Shown: one piece after another, positions 10,486 through 21,400 of the stretch
Layout of the letters: every line of letters begins with the position of its first letter
How positions within the stretch are numbered: the stretch's first letter is position 1
From: Tremella fuciformis
Lineage: Eukaryota > Basidiomycota > Tremellomycetes > Tremellales > Tremellaceae
Assembly (NCBI GenBank): GCA_032768795.1
Contig: CP136498.1
Coordinates: forward strand, 310,001 to 374,000
Length of the DNA stretch: 64,000 nt
Reading direction: 5' to 3'
Notes under the pieces: model-generated
Seen by the model: the letters and a program-made list of their open reading frames with translations, nothing else
Database searches by the model: none
What the model was told of the DNA's origin: nothing
Translations under genes and position numbers: made by a program

Positions 10486-13400
10486 CTATTGACTCATCTG
10501 CCCTCCTTCTCCTTGTCTTTCCAATCCCAGTAACTGCCGGAGCTGTCTTGTCTTCTCGGCCGAAAGGGTCTTGGTCAGGATGTCGGCTCGATTGCTGTCC
10601 GTTGGTGTGTATTTGAGCTCAAGCAGACCACCAGCTTGATGCTCTCGTATCCACTGGGCTCGCATGTCGAATGCTTTGTTCAACTTGAACCCGTGTTGAT
10701 GTTTGGCCAGTTGAATGGCCCCATTGTTGTCGTTGTAGATGGGCACTGCTCCATCTATGCCTAGGTCGAGGTCGTTCAATAGTTGCCTGAGCCATATTGC
10801 CTCTTTGCCCGCTTCTGTCGATGCAAGGAGCTCTGCCTGTGTCGTCGACAGTGCGACTGTCGGTTGTCGCCTGCTTTTCCATGATACGATGCCTCCGTAG
10901 GTGTTGAAGATATAGCCAGTTGTTGATCGGCGTGTATCGAGACATCCACCCCAGTCTGCGTCCGCCCATCCCAACAGTGCTCGTCTCCCTCCATGAGCAT
11001 CGAAGGTGAGAGCAAGATCCGAGGTTCCTCGAAGATACCTCAGTAGGTGCTTTGCGGCCCTCCAATGCGCGAGTGACCATTTGCTTATGAAGCGACACAG
11101 CAGTGAGGCTGCGTAGGCGATGTCGGGTCGGGTGATAGTGGCGATATAGAGGATTGACCCGGCGAGTGCAGGAAACGGTTTGTCTCGAGCCTCCTCGACC
11201 TCCTTTGGCGTAGCCTCGACGAGCTTTGCGTCTGGCAAGATTGTCTTGCAGGCTTTCCCGGTTTCACCGAAGCGTTGAAGAACTGCCTCGATGTAGTGCT
11301 CTTGTGATAGGTACATCTTCTTGTTTGGCCTGTCTCGGTAGATGTTGATACCGAGGAAGTATGAGACTGGTCCTTGATCCTTGCACTCAAGTTCCTTGTC
11401 GATCCTCCGCTTGATCTCGTCGATTGTTGATCGATCGTTGCCGGCTATGAGCATGTCGTCAACATGGACTGAGATCATGCACCGCTTGTGTCCTTGTCGC
11501 AGCGAGTAGATGCATGGGTCCGCTAGGGTCGGTTTGAAGCCTAGCTCCCGTAGGAACTCGTCGAGGCGCTTGTTGAACAAGTGCGGTGATTGTCGGAGAC
11601 CGTATAATGACTTCCGGAGGTGCAGGACGTGATCGGCAGCGATGTCGCTACCTTCTGGTGGCTCGATGAAGATGTCCTTGTCGATATTGGCCTTGAGGAA
11701 TGCGCCGATGATGTCGATTTGGTCGCATTCCCAGTCGAGGTAGTTAACGATGGTGAGGAATAGGCGGAATGAAGACTTGTGGGTGACCGATGCAAAGAGT
11801 TCGTCGAAATCCCGTCCTGAGACTTGTTGGAACCCTCTCACGACGAATCTAGCCTTGTATTGGCTTGCTTTGCCCGTGTCCCCGTCGATTTTGCGGGTGA
11901 AGACCCATTTGCCTGTAAGGGTGCGGTGGTTCTCTCTGGGGACTTTCTCCCACACTCCGTATTTCTCCATCTTTGTCATCTCCTCGTCCATGGCCCTGTT
12001 CCACTCCTCCCAGTCTGCAGCTCGACGAGCTTCGGTGTATGACTGAGGGTTGGTGAGTGACTGGGCTGATAACGCGTGCTCGATGGCTACTCGGTTATAG
12101 TCCATGTCGATGTCGTGCAGAGGATGATGACTGGGCTCTTGACCTGCTAGTCTCCCGGACCGTCTTGGTTCATCTGCATCGGCCTCTATGGGCTGGTTTA
12201 GCCGACGATCTGGATCCTCTGGTCCGTCGTCGGGGTTCGGTTCTGGGCTCGGTGCATCCTCTCGAATGTATTCGTTGGCCCAGCCTCTCCCTTGCCTTGG
12301 CACGGCTTGGGGAGGTATGTCGTCCATCTCTTCCCTTTGTTCCTCTTCTTCTGGTGCCTCCCCTGCCTCGACTATCTCGTTCAGCTCGATTGATGTATCG
12401 TCATCCTCGTCGAGGCTCGTCGATGCTTGTCGAGGTTCAGGTTGAGGCGGCTCCAGAATCCGTCGCGGTTCATCTGAACGTGGCGTTGTCTTCTTGCCCG
12501 TGATGAATGTAACGTCTCGACTTGCGATGACCCTGTTGGTTTGGGTCAACACCTTGTAGCCCCAGCTCCCTTCTGTGTATCCCAGCAGTCGACCGCATTG
12601 ACCCCGCTCGTCGAGCTTTGATGCGGGGCTCACAACTCGATAGATGCAGTGTTGGCCAAATGGCTGCATTCCTTCATATCGTATGTCAATGTCGTGATGT
12701 GGTCGAAAGAGAGCGACAGGGATTTTTCCCTGGGAGTCTGGTAGCCTGTTTCTGGTGAAGACTACATATCGTAATGCGTCGACCCAGAATTGACTTGACA
12801 GGTTCGAGTCCGCGAGACATGTGCGGATGTCATTGAGGATGGTGAGATGGACGCGCTCGACTCGACTGTTTTGATTGTGTGCGTCGGTCGGCGTGAGGGT
12901 ATGCTCAATTCCCTTGCTTTTACACCAGTGGCTGAATTCCTTGCTCGTGAACTCGCCTCCTTGGTCTGAGCGGATGGTCTTGACCGTTCGATCAAGCTGA
13001 TTCTCTGCCAACTTGATGTAGTCTTGTAGTGCTTCGGCTGCATCCGACTTCTTCTTGATTGGTATAGCTTGCACAAATTTGCTATGGTCGTCGTAGCAGG
13101 TGAGGAAGTATTGGAAGCCTTCTCTCGACTGGACGGTCGCTGGTCCCCATAGATCGACTGATACCTCGACGAGGGGTTTGCCGGCTCGACGCGGGTTAGG
13201 TAGAGATGCCGAGCGCGTTGCCTTTCCTTTCAGGCAATCCATGCATTCGACTCTCCGAAACAATCCCGTCCACTTTGCGCCTAGCTTCCCCTCTTTCCCG
13301 AGCTCCCAGACCTTCCTCATGTTCGAGTGACCTAGGCGCTTGTGCCAGGTGAGGAGGCGGTTGTCTTCGGCTTCAGTGTTTTCTCTTGCCTGAAGTGCTC

Positions 13401-14787
13401 GGTGAATGCGCGAGGTGGTGCGTACCGGTGTGTCGTCTACAACCCATAGGTTGCCGAGCTTCTTGCCCCGGAGGATGACCTTTCCTTTCTCGACCAATGT
13501 AGCCGAGTCACTCGAGAAGCGCCAATGGGTCCCTGTGTATGGACCGAGGCGCTGTGTGGAGAGGAGGTTGTGCGTGAATGAGGGGACATAGAGGGCGTTC
13601 TTGTACCATACGTTCTCGAATGTCAGGCGGCCGGAGTGTGTAGCCTCGACAATTGACCCATCTCCGATCTGGATTTTGATGGGCTTGTCGAGCTTGGTGA
13701 GGTGGGAGAGGAGGTGTTTGTCCTTGATAAACGGACTTGTAGCACCGCTGTCGATGATGATGGAAGTGGAGGGAAGGTTATCGTGGGCGTGCAGTGCGAT
13801 CTCTGTCGCATAATAGCCTTCCTCCTTTATCTCCCTCGACGAGCCTCTCTTGGCCTCACTTGATGAGTCGTCTCCTGACTCGCTCTGCTCTCTCGCCTTC
13901 ATTCCCTTCCCCGCTTGTCCTCCTTGCTTCTTCCTCCTGTCTGCTTCCTTTGCCGACCTCTGCTCCTGGATGTGCTTCGGCACTCCAATCACTTTCCAGC
14001 ACTCATCTGTGGAGTGCCTCCCCTGATCCGGATGGTGGATGCATCTCTTGCTTGCCGGTTTCTGCAGAGATTTGCTGAGCATCCCCATCTCGTTTACGCT
14101 CTCGCCCTTTTGTTGACGTCTGCGATGTTCATCGGCGACCCTATCGATAACCTCGTCGAGGTGGATCTTGTTCGACGAGGTCCCTGAGTAGAAGGTCGAT
14201 GCGAGGAGGCCGTATGAGGACGGTAGGCGACGGATGGCGGCGTATGCGCCGATCTGGTTGGCGAATTGCTCAAGGGTGAGCTTGGAAGTGATGGCGGAGG
14301 AGGTGATTTCGGCCAACTGTGACCGGATAGCAGTGAGATGAGGTTCGGGGTCCTCATTCTCTGGGATGGTCTCGCCAAATATCGATGACCATAATTCGGC
14401 TAGGCGAGATCCGTTATCGGCCCCATATGTGGTGACCAGGTGATCGTAAAGCCCCTTCGGTTGAGGATTCTCGAAGTCGATCAGGCTCGAGGGAAGCTTA
14501 TTTTGGACAGTCTCTGTCAGACTGCCGTAGAGAGTGGAGAGGGCGGTGGACTGCTCCTTCTCATGCTCGTATAGAGCAACTGCTCTCTTTGATGTCTCGG
14601 CTGCTGTGGCCGGACTTGACACTGGATATCGAGCCTCGACGAGTGCTCGGATCGCTGACGCGTCTTTGGTGATGTGTGGGACGAGGCCGGCGGATCCGAG
14701 GACGACTCGAATCTCGCGCACCCACTGGGCGTAGTTGTCGCGCCCGTTGAGCTTACGCTCTTCTTTCACCGTATGCACAGATGGCAT
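10486..14787 (-). CDS. Ty1/copia Gag-Pol polyprotein, mosaic copy
   Basis: An uninterrupted frame of 1433 residues. In order it shows: a gag region (GRDNYAQWVREIR); a CX2HX5HX4C knuckle (CIHHPDQGRHSTDEC); aspartic protease DSGA; an integrase zinc site (WHKRLGHSN ... CMDCLKGK) and DDE core (VDLWGP ... SDQGGEF ... SRVERVH); reverse transcriptase ending in VHVDDML; and RNase H (WADADWGG, STTQAELLAST, YNDNNGA). All catalytic residues I can check are present. The domain order PR-INT-RT-RH is copia. It is a recombinant. Residues up to about the first part of the integrase are of one lineage (KEADRRKKQGG, SKFVQAIPIKKK), and the rest are of the lineage of the element at 18030-23074. It may still code for function. 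Confidence 0.93.
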   Translation of the reverse strand: MPSVHTVKEERKLNGRDNYAQWVREIRVVLGSAGLVPHITKDASAIRALVEARYPVSSPATAAETSKRAVALYEHEKEQSTALSTLYGSLTETVQNKLPSSLIDFENPQPKGLYDHLVTTYGADNGSRLAELWSSIFGETIPENEDPEPHLTAIRSQLAEITSSAITSKLTLEQFANQIGAYAAIRRLPSSYGLLASTFYSGTSSNKIHLDEVIDRVADEHRRRQQKGESVNEMGMLSKSLQKPASKRCIHHPDQGRHSTDECWKVIGVPKHIQEQRSAKEADRRKKQGGQAGKGMKAREQSESGDDSSSEAKRGSSREIKEEGYYATEIALHAHDNLPSTSIIIDSGATSPFIKDKHLLSHLTKLDKPIKIQIGDGSIVEATHSGRLTFENVWYKNALYVPSFTHNLLSTQRLGPYTGTHWRFSSDSATLVEKGKVILRGKKLGNLWVVDDTPVRTTSRIHRALQARENTEAEDNRLLTWHKRLGHSNMRKVWELGKEGKLGAKWTGLFRRVECMDCLKGKATRSASLPNPRRAGKPLVEVSVDLWGPATVQSREGFQYFLTCYDDHSKFVQAIPIKKKSDAAEALQDYIKLAENQLDRTVKTIRSDQGGEFTSKEFSHWCKSKGIEHTLTPTDAHNQNSRVERVHLTILNDIRTCLADSNLSSQFWVDALRYVVFTRNRLPDSQGKIPVALFRPHHDIDIRYEGMQPFGQHCIYRVVSPASKLDERGQCGRLLGYTEGSWGYKVLTQTNRVIASRDVTFITGKKTTPRSDEPRRILEPPQPEPRQASTSLDEDDDTSIELNEIVEAGEAPEEEEQREEMDDIPPQAVPRQGRGWANEYIREDAPSPEPNPDDGPEDPDRRLNQPIEADADEPRRSGRLAGQEPSHHPLHDIDMDYNRVAIEHALSAQSLTNPQSYTEARRAADWEEWNRAMDEEMTKMEKYGVWEKVPRENHRTLTGKWVFTRKIDGDTGKASQYKARFVVRGFQQVSGRDFDELFASVTHKSSFRLFLTIVNYLDWECDQIDIIGAFLKANIDKDIFIEPPEGSDIAADHVLHLRKSLYGLRQSPHLFNKRLDEFLRELGFKPTLADPCIYSLRQGHKRCMISVHVDDMLIAGNDRSTIDEIKRRIDKELECKDQGPVSYFLGINIYRDRPNKKMYLSQEHYIEAVLQRFGETGKACKTILPDAKLVEATPKEVEEARDKPFPALAGSILYIATITRPDIAYAASLLCRFISKWSLAHWRAAKHLLRYLRGTSDLALTFDAHGGRRALLGWADADWGGCLDTRRSTTGYIFNTYGGIVSWKSRRQPTVALSTTQAELLASTEAGKEAIWLRQLLNDLDLGIDGAVPIYNDNNGAIQLAKHQHGFKLNKAFDMRAQWIREHQAGGLLELKYTPTDSNRADILTKTLSAEKTRQLRQLLGLERQGEGGQMSQ

Positions 14788-14874
14788 GACGGAGGACCAC
14801 TTCGAGGCTGGCGGTGCGTAGGCAAGGTCGACGAGTTTGTTGACGCGTTCTATCTACCGCGACTTGTCGAACGA

Positions 14875-14884
14875 GACGTTACCA
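14875..14884 (-). other. Probable primer binding site
   Basis: Directly next to the 5' LTR, the minus strand reads TGGTAACGTC. TGG is what a site complementary to a tRNA ending in CCA would show. The same 10 bases follow the 5' LTRs at 16198 and 18348. The tRNA is not identified. Confidence 0.5.
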
Positions 14885-15202
14885 CGACGGAATCGTAGCT
14901 CTGAGGCAATGGGATTCCGGTCACCTGTTGCCCGCTCAGCACTTGCTATGAGTGATGCATTCGGACTTACCTGTTGCCCGCTCAGCACTTGCTATGAGTG
15001 ATGAGGAGGGCAACAGGCGGCGGCATTCTACAAGGTCGTCGAGGGTGTCGGCGTTATATGCGGAGTTATCGTTGTGGCAGCTTCCCCTGCCTCGTCGAGA
15101 ATGAACCTCGTCGAGGCACAACCTCGTCGAGGATGTGTGTGCCTCGACAAGGCTACTCGAGGCTGAGTCAAGCTCATGTGAGCGTACTACCTATTTCCGT
15201 CG
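14885..15202 (-). mobile_element. LTR-A subtype 2, 5' LTR of the minus-strand copia element
   Basis: 318 bp, clearly different from the LTR at 10149 (CTCAGCCTCGAGTAGCC in place of CTCATCTTCGAGTAACC, ATATAACG in place of TTATAACG), but nearly identical to the LTR at 25657 (three differences). The outer flank is AGCTG, the complement of CAGCT beside 25974. Confidence 0.92.
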
Positions 15203-15879
15203 AGCTGCATGAGAACTGCGTCAGAGGGAAAAGCCTAGCAGAGCTGAACGTTGGCCAGCGGCCATCGGGACAAAAAAGGGGGCAGAACGAAGAAGAGGAT
15301 GCGAGACCCAGGGCAAGTGACCACACCTTTTTTCAATCTGACGCCGAATGATGTGTCCGCTCTTGACGCCCGCTTGTGAGACCGCTCCAACCTATGCCCT
15401 TCTGACTCATCTCCATATCCATCTCGGTCCCACCCTGCTGACTTGTATTGGCTGCTTGCGAGAGTGGCTACCTGATCGCTCCTTTGACAATGGACGAGTG
15501 GGAGGATATTCTGTCAGCCTGTTGAGGAGCGGTGCTGCTGCCACTGGTTTGACGCGCGTAGGGTACCAATGTTTGTAGCGGGTGTGATAGGCCGAGGGCG
15601 TGGACTGATAGCAATGGGATGTGTGGCTGGCAAATGCAGTAATATATGGATGTAAAGATGCGTTGGACGGTCTTCATTCGCGAGAAAAGTCAGCCCAGGG
15701 CTAGGGATGAGGTTCAATGGAGATGAGGTCGATCCACCTTGGGATCTTGGCAATGAGCACGCAATGTAGCCAGGGGGGAAATTGATGAGCAATGAGCACG
15801 ATGACAAGCTGGTAAAATCAAAGAGCATGAGACCATGACTGCGTGATACTTGACTTGTGAGCTCAAAGAATGACATCTT
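15203..15879. other. Single-copy spacer between two inverted copia elements
   Basis: 677 bp with no recognisable gene. It is bounded by AGCTG on the left and ATCTT on the right. It appears to have been inverted relative to its original setting, because each flank pairs with the outer flank of the opposite element. Confidence 0.7.
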
Positions 15880-16197
15880 CGACGGAAATAGGTGGTACGC
15901 TCACATGAGCTTGACTCATCTTCGAGTAACCTCGTCGAGGCTACTCGATCCTCGACGAGGTTGTGCCTCGACGAGGTTCACCCTCGACGAGGCAGAGAAG
16001 CTGCCACCAACGATAACTCCGCTTATAACGCCGACACCCTCGACGACCTTGTAGAATGCCGCCGCCTGTTGCCCTCCTCATCACTCATAGCAAGTGCTGA
16101 GCGGGCAACAGGTAAGTCCGAATGCATCACTCATAGCAAGTGCTGAGCGGGCAACAGGTGACCGGAATCCCATTGCCTCAGAGCTACGATTCCGTCG
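15880..16197 (+). mobile_element. LTR-A subtype 1, 5' LTR of the plus-strand copia element
   Basis: 318 bp, one difference (ACGAT for AAGAT near the 3' end) from the LTRs at 10149, 18030 and 22757. The flank before it is ATCTT. It is followed by TGGTAACGTC, the putative primer site. Confidence 0.92.
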
Positions 16198-18024
16198 TGG
16201 TAACGTCTCGTTCGACAAGTCGCGGTAGATAGAACGCGTCAACAAACTCGTCGACCTTGCCTACGCACCGCCAGCCTCGAAGTGGTCCTCCGTCATGCCA
16301 TCTGTGCATACGGTGAAAGAAGAGCGTAAGCTCAACGGGCGCGACAACTACGCCCAGTGGGTGCGCGAGATTCGAGTCGTCCTCGGATCCGCCGGCCTCG
16401 TCCCACACATCACCAAAGACGCGTCAGCGATCCGAGCACTCGTCGAGGCTCGATATCCAGTGTCAAGTCCGGCGACAGCAGCCGAGACATCAAAGAGAGC
16501 AGTTGCTCTATACGAGCATGAGAAGGAGCAGTCCACCGCCCTCTCCACTCTCTACGGCAGTCTGACAGAGACTGTCCAAAACAAGCTTCCCTCGAACCTG
16601 ATCGACTTCGAGAATCCTCAACCGAAGGGGCTCTACGATCATCTGGTCACCACATATGGGGCCGACAACGGATCTCGCCTAGCCGAATTATGGTCATCGA
16701 TATTTGGCGAGACCATCCCAGAGAATGAGGACCCCGAACCTCATCTCACAGCTATCCGGTCGCAACTGGCCGAAATCACCTCCTCCACCATCACTTCCAA
16801 GCTCACCCTTGAGCAATTCGCCAACCAGATTGGCGCATACGCCGCCATCCGTCGCCTACCGTCCTCATACGGCCTCCTCGCATCGACCTTCTACTCAGGG
16901 ACCTCGTCGAACAAGATCCACCTCGACGAGGTTATCGATAGGGTCGCCGATGAACATCGCAGACGTCAACAAAAGGGCGAGAGCGTAAACGAGATGGGGA
17001 TGCTCAGCAAATCTCTGCAGAAACCGGCAAGCAAGAGATGCATCCACCATCCGGATCAGGGGAGGCACTCCACAGATGAGTGCTGGAAAGTGATTGGAGT
17101 GCCGAAGCACATCCAGGAGCAAAGGTCGGCCAGGGAAGCAGCCAAGGGAAGGAAGCAGGGAGGACAAGCGAAGAAGGCAAGAGAGCAGATGGAGTCAGGG
17201 GATGACTCATCGAGTGAGAACAAGAGAGGCTCGTCGAGGGAGACAAAGGAGGAAGGCTATTATGCGACGGAGATTGCACTACACGCCAACGACAACCTCC
17301 CATCCACCTCCATCATCATCGACAGCGGTGCCACCAGTCCATTCATCAAGGACAAGCACCTTCTCTCACATCTCACCAAACTCGACAAGGCCGTCAAGAT
17401 CCAAATTGGAGACGGATCGATTGTCGAAGCTACACACTCCGGCCGCCTCACCTTCAACAACGTATGGTACAACAACGCCCTCTACGTTCCATCATTCTCG
17501 CACAACCTCCTCTCAACACAGCGCCTCGGTCCGTACACAGGGACACACTGGCGCTTCTCGAAGGACTCGGCTACATTGGTCGAGAAAGGGAAGGTCATCC
17601 TCCGGGGAAAGAAACTTGGCAACCTATGGGTTGTAGACGACACACCGGTACGCACCACCTCGCGCATTCACCGAGCACTTCAGGCAATAGAAAACACTGA
17701 AGCCGAAGACACTCGCCTCCTCACCTGGCACAAACGCCTAGGTCACTCGAACATGAGGAAGGTGTGGGAGCTCGGGAAAGAGGGGAAGCTAGGCGCAAAG
17801 TGGACAGGGTCATTTCGGAGAGTCGAATGCATGGATTGCCTGAAAGGGAAGGCAACGCGCTCGGCATCTCTACCTAACCCTCGTCGAGCCAGCAAGCCCC
17901 TCGTCGAGGTATCAGTCGATCTATGGGGACCAGCAACCGTCCAGTCGAGAGAAGGCTTCCAATACTTCCTCACCTGCTATGACGACCACAGCAAATACGT
18001 GCAGGCCATACCACTCAAGAAGAA

Positions 18025-18029
18025 GTCGG
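18025..18029. repeat. Target-site duplication GTCGG, left copy
   Basis: GTCGG precedes the nested copia element here and follows it at 23075-23079. The uninterrupted site is visible inside the nested element itself (20174-20180, AAGTCGGATG). This fixes the LTR ends as CGACGGAA and TTCCGTCG. Confidence 0.95.
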
Positions 18030-18347
18030 CGACGGAAATAGGTGGTACGCTCACATGAGCTTGACTCATCTTCGAGTAACCTCGTCGAGGCTACTCGATC
18101 CTCGACGAGGTTGTGCCTCGACGAGGTTCACCCTCGACGAGGCAGAGAAGCTGCCACCAACGATAACTCCGCTTATAACGCCGACACCCTCGACGACCTT
18201 GTAGAATGCCGCCGCCTGTTGCCCTCCTCATCACTCATAGCAAGTGCTGAGCGGGCAACAGGTAAGTCCGAATGCATCACTCATAGCAAGTGCTGAGCGG
18301 GCAACAGGTGACCGGAATCCCATTGCCTCAGAGCTAAGATTCCGTCG
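18030..18347 (+). mobile_element. LTR-A, 5' LTR of the young element
   Basis: Contains four CCTCGWCGAGG palindromes and a 41-44 bp direct duplication (ACTCATAGCAAGTGCTGAG...). The first copy of that duplication ends in CAG/GTAAGT, a canonical splice-donor context. Confidence 0.93.
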
Positions 18348-18357
18348 TGGTAACGTC
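18348..18357 (+). other. Probable primer binding site of the young element
   Basis: TGGTAACGTC starts at the first base after the 5' LTR, where minus-strand DNA priming is expected. It matches the same position in the two other copies. Confidence 0.5.
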
Positions 18358-18444
18358 TCGTTCGACAAGTCGCGGTAGATAGAACGCGTCAACAAACTCG
18401 TCGACCTTGCCTACGCACCGCCAGCCTCGAAGTGGTCCTCCGTC

Positions 18445-21400
18445 ATGCCATCTGTGCAGACGGTGAAAGAGGAGCGCAAGCTCAACGGGCGCGACAACTA
18501 CGCCCAGTGGGTGCGCGAGATTCGAGTCGTCCTCGGATCCGCCGGTCTCGTACCCCACATCACCAAGGACGCGTCAGCGATTCGGGCACTCGTCGAGGCT
18601 CGATATCCAGTGTCAAGTCCGGCGACAGCAGCCGAGACATCAAAGAGAGCAGTTGCTCTATACGAGCATGAGAAGGAGCAGTCCACCGCCCTCTCCACTC
18701 TCTATGGCAGTCTGACAGAGACTGTCCAAAACAAGCTTCCCTCGAACCTGATCGACTTCGAGAATCCTCAACCGAAGGGGCTCTACGATCATCTGGTCAC
18801 CACATATGGGGCCGACAACGGATCTCGCCTAGCCGAATTATGGTCATCGATATTTGGCGAGACCATCCCAGAGAATGAGGACCCCGAACCTCATCTCACA
18901 GCTATCCGGTCGCAACTGGCCGAAATCACCTCCTCCGCCATCACTTCCAAGCTCACCCTTGAGCAATTTGCCAACCAGATTGGCGCATACGCCGCCATCC
19001 GTCGCCTACCGTCCTCATACAGCCTCCTCGCATCGACCTTCTACTCAGGGACCTCGTCGAACAAGATCCACCTCGACGAGGTTATCGATAGGGTCGCCGA
19101 TGAACATCGCAGACGTCAACAAAAGGGCGAGAGCGTAAACGAGATGGGGATGCTCAGCAAATCCCTGCAGAAACCGGCAAGCAAGAGATGCATCCACCAT
19201 CCGGATCAGGGGAGACACTCCACAGATGAGTGCTGGAAAGTGATTGGAGTGCCGAAGCACATCCAGGAGCAAAGGTCGGCCAGGGAAGCAGCCAAGGGAA
19301 GGAAGCAGGGAGGACAAGCGAAGAAGGCAAGAGAGCAGATGGAGTCAGAGGATGACTCATCGAGTGAGAGCAAGAGAGGCTCGTCGAGGGAGACAAAGGA
19401 GGAAGGATATTATGCGACGGAGATTGCACTACACGCCAACGACAACCTCCCATCCACCTCCATCATCATCGACAGCGGTGCCACCAGTCCATTCATCAAG
19501 GACAAGCACCTTCTCTCACATCTCACCAAACTCGACAAGGCCGTCAAGATCCAAATTGGAGACGGATCGATTGTCGAAGCTACACACTCCGGCCGCCTCA
19601 CCTTCAACAACGTATGGTACAACAACGCCCTCTACGTTCCATCATTCTCGCACAACCTCCTCTCAACACAGCGCCTCGGTCCGTACACAGGGACACACTG
19701 GCGCTTCTCGAAGGACTCGGCTACATTGGTCGAGAAAGGGAAGGTCATCCTCCGGGGAAAGAAACTTGGCAACCTATGGGTTGTAGACGACACACCGGTA
19801 CGCACCACCTCGCGCATTCACCGAGCACTTCAGGCAATAGAAAACACTGAAGCCGAAGACACTCGCCTCCTCACCTGGCACAAACGCCTAGGTCACTCGA
19901 ACATGAGGAAGGTGTGGGAGCTCGGGAAAGAGGGGAAGCTAGGCGCAAAGTGGACAGGGTCATTTCGGAGAGTCGAATGCATGGATTGCCTGAAAGGGAA
20001 GGCAACGCGCTCGGCATCTCTACCTAACCCTCGTCGAGCCAGCAAGCCCCTCGTCGAGGTATCAGTCGATCTATGGGGACCAGCAACCGTCCAGTCGAGA
20101 GAAGGCTTCCAATACTTCCTCACCTGCTATGACGACCACAGCAAATACGTGCAGGCCATACCACTCAAGAAGAAGTCGGATGCAGCCGAAGCACTGCAAG
20201 ACTATATCAAGTTGGCAGAGAATCAGCTTGATCGAACAGTCAAGACCATCCGCTCAGACCAAGGAGGCGAGTTCACGAGCAAGGAATTCAGCCACTGGTG
20301 TAAAAGCAAGGGAATTGAGCATACCCTCACGCCGACCGACGCACACAATCAAAACAGTCGAGTCGAGCGCGTCCATCTCACCATCCTCAATGACATCCGC
20401 ACATGTCTCGCGGACTCGAACCTGTCAAGTCAATTCTGGGTCGACGCATTACGATATGTAGTCTTCACCAGAAACAGGCTACCAGACTCCCAAGGAAAAA
20501 TCCCTGTCGCTCTCTTTCGACCACATCACGACATTGACATACGATATGAAGGAATGCAGCCATTTGGCCAACACTGCATCTATCGAGTTGTGAGCCCCGC
20601 ATCAAAGCTCGACGAGCGGGGTCAATGCGGTCGACTGCTGGGATACACAGAAGGGAGCTGGGGCTACAAGGTGTTGACCCAAACCAACAGGGTCATCGCA
20701 AGTCGGGACGTTACATTCATCACGGGCAAGAAGACAACGCCACGTTCAGATGAACCGCGACGGATTCTGGAGCCGCCTCAACCTGAACCTCGACAAGCAT
20801 CGACGAGCCTCGACGAGGATGACGATACATCAATCGAGCTGAACGAGATAGTCGAGGCAGGGGAGGCACCAGAAGAAGAGGAACAAAGGGAAGAGATGGA
20901 CGACATACCTCCCCAAGCCGTGCCAAGGCAAGGGAGAGGCTGGGCCAACGAATACATTCGAGAGGATGCACCGAGCCCAGAACCGAACCCCGACGACGGA
21001 CCAGAGGATCCAGATCGTCGGCTAAACCAGCCCATAGAGGCCGATGCAGATGAACCAAGACGGTCCGGGAGACTAGCAGGTCAAGAGCCCAGTCATCACC
21101 CTCTGCACGACATCGACATGGACTATAACCGAGTAGCCATCGAGCACGCGTTATCAGCCCAGTCACTCACCAACCCTCAGTCATACACCGAAGCTCGTCG
21201 AGCTGCAGACTGGGAGGAGTGGAACAGGGCCATGGACGAGGAGATGACAAAGATGGAGAAATACGGAGTGTGGGAGAAAGTCCCCAGAGAGAACCACCGC
21301 ACCCTTACAGGCAAATGGGTCTTCACCCGCAAAATCGACGGGGACACGGGCAAAGCAAGCCAATACAAGGCTAGATTCGTCGTGAGAGGGTTCCAACAAG

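Noticed and set aside
10486..14787. Many long frames on the opposite strand and other frames of the copia elements.
   Set aside because: They repeat in each copy as shadows of the polyprotein frame and have no motif of their own.
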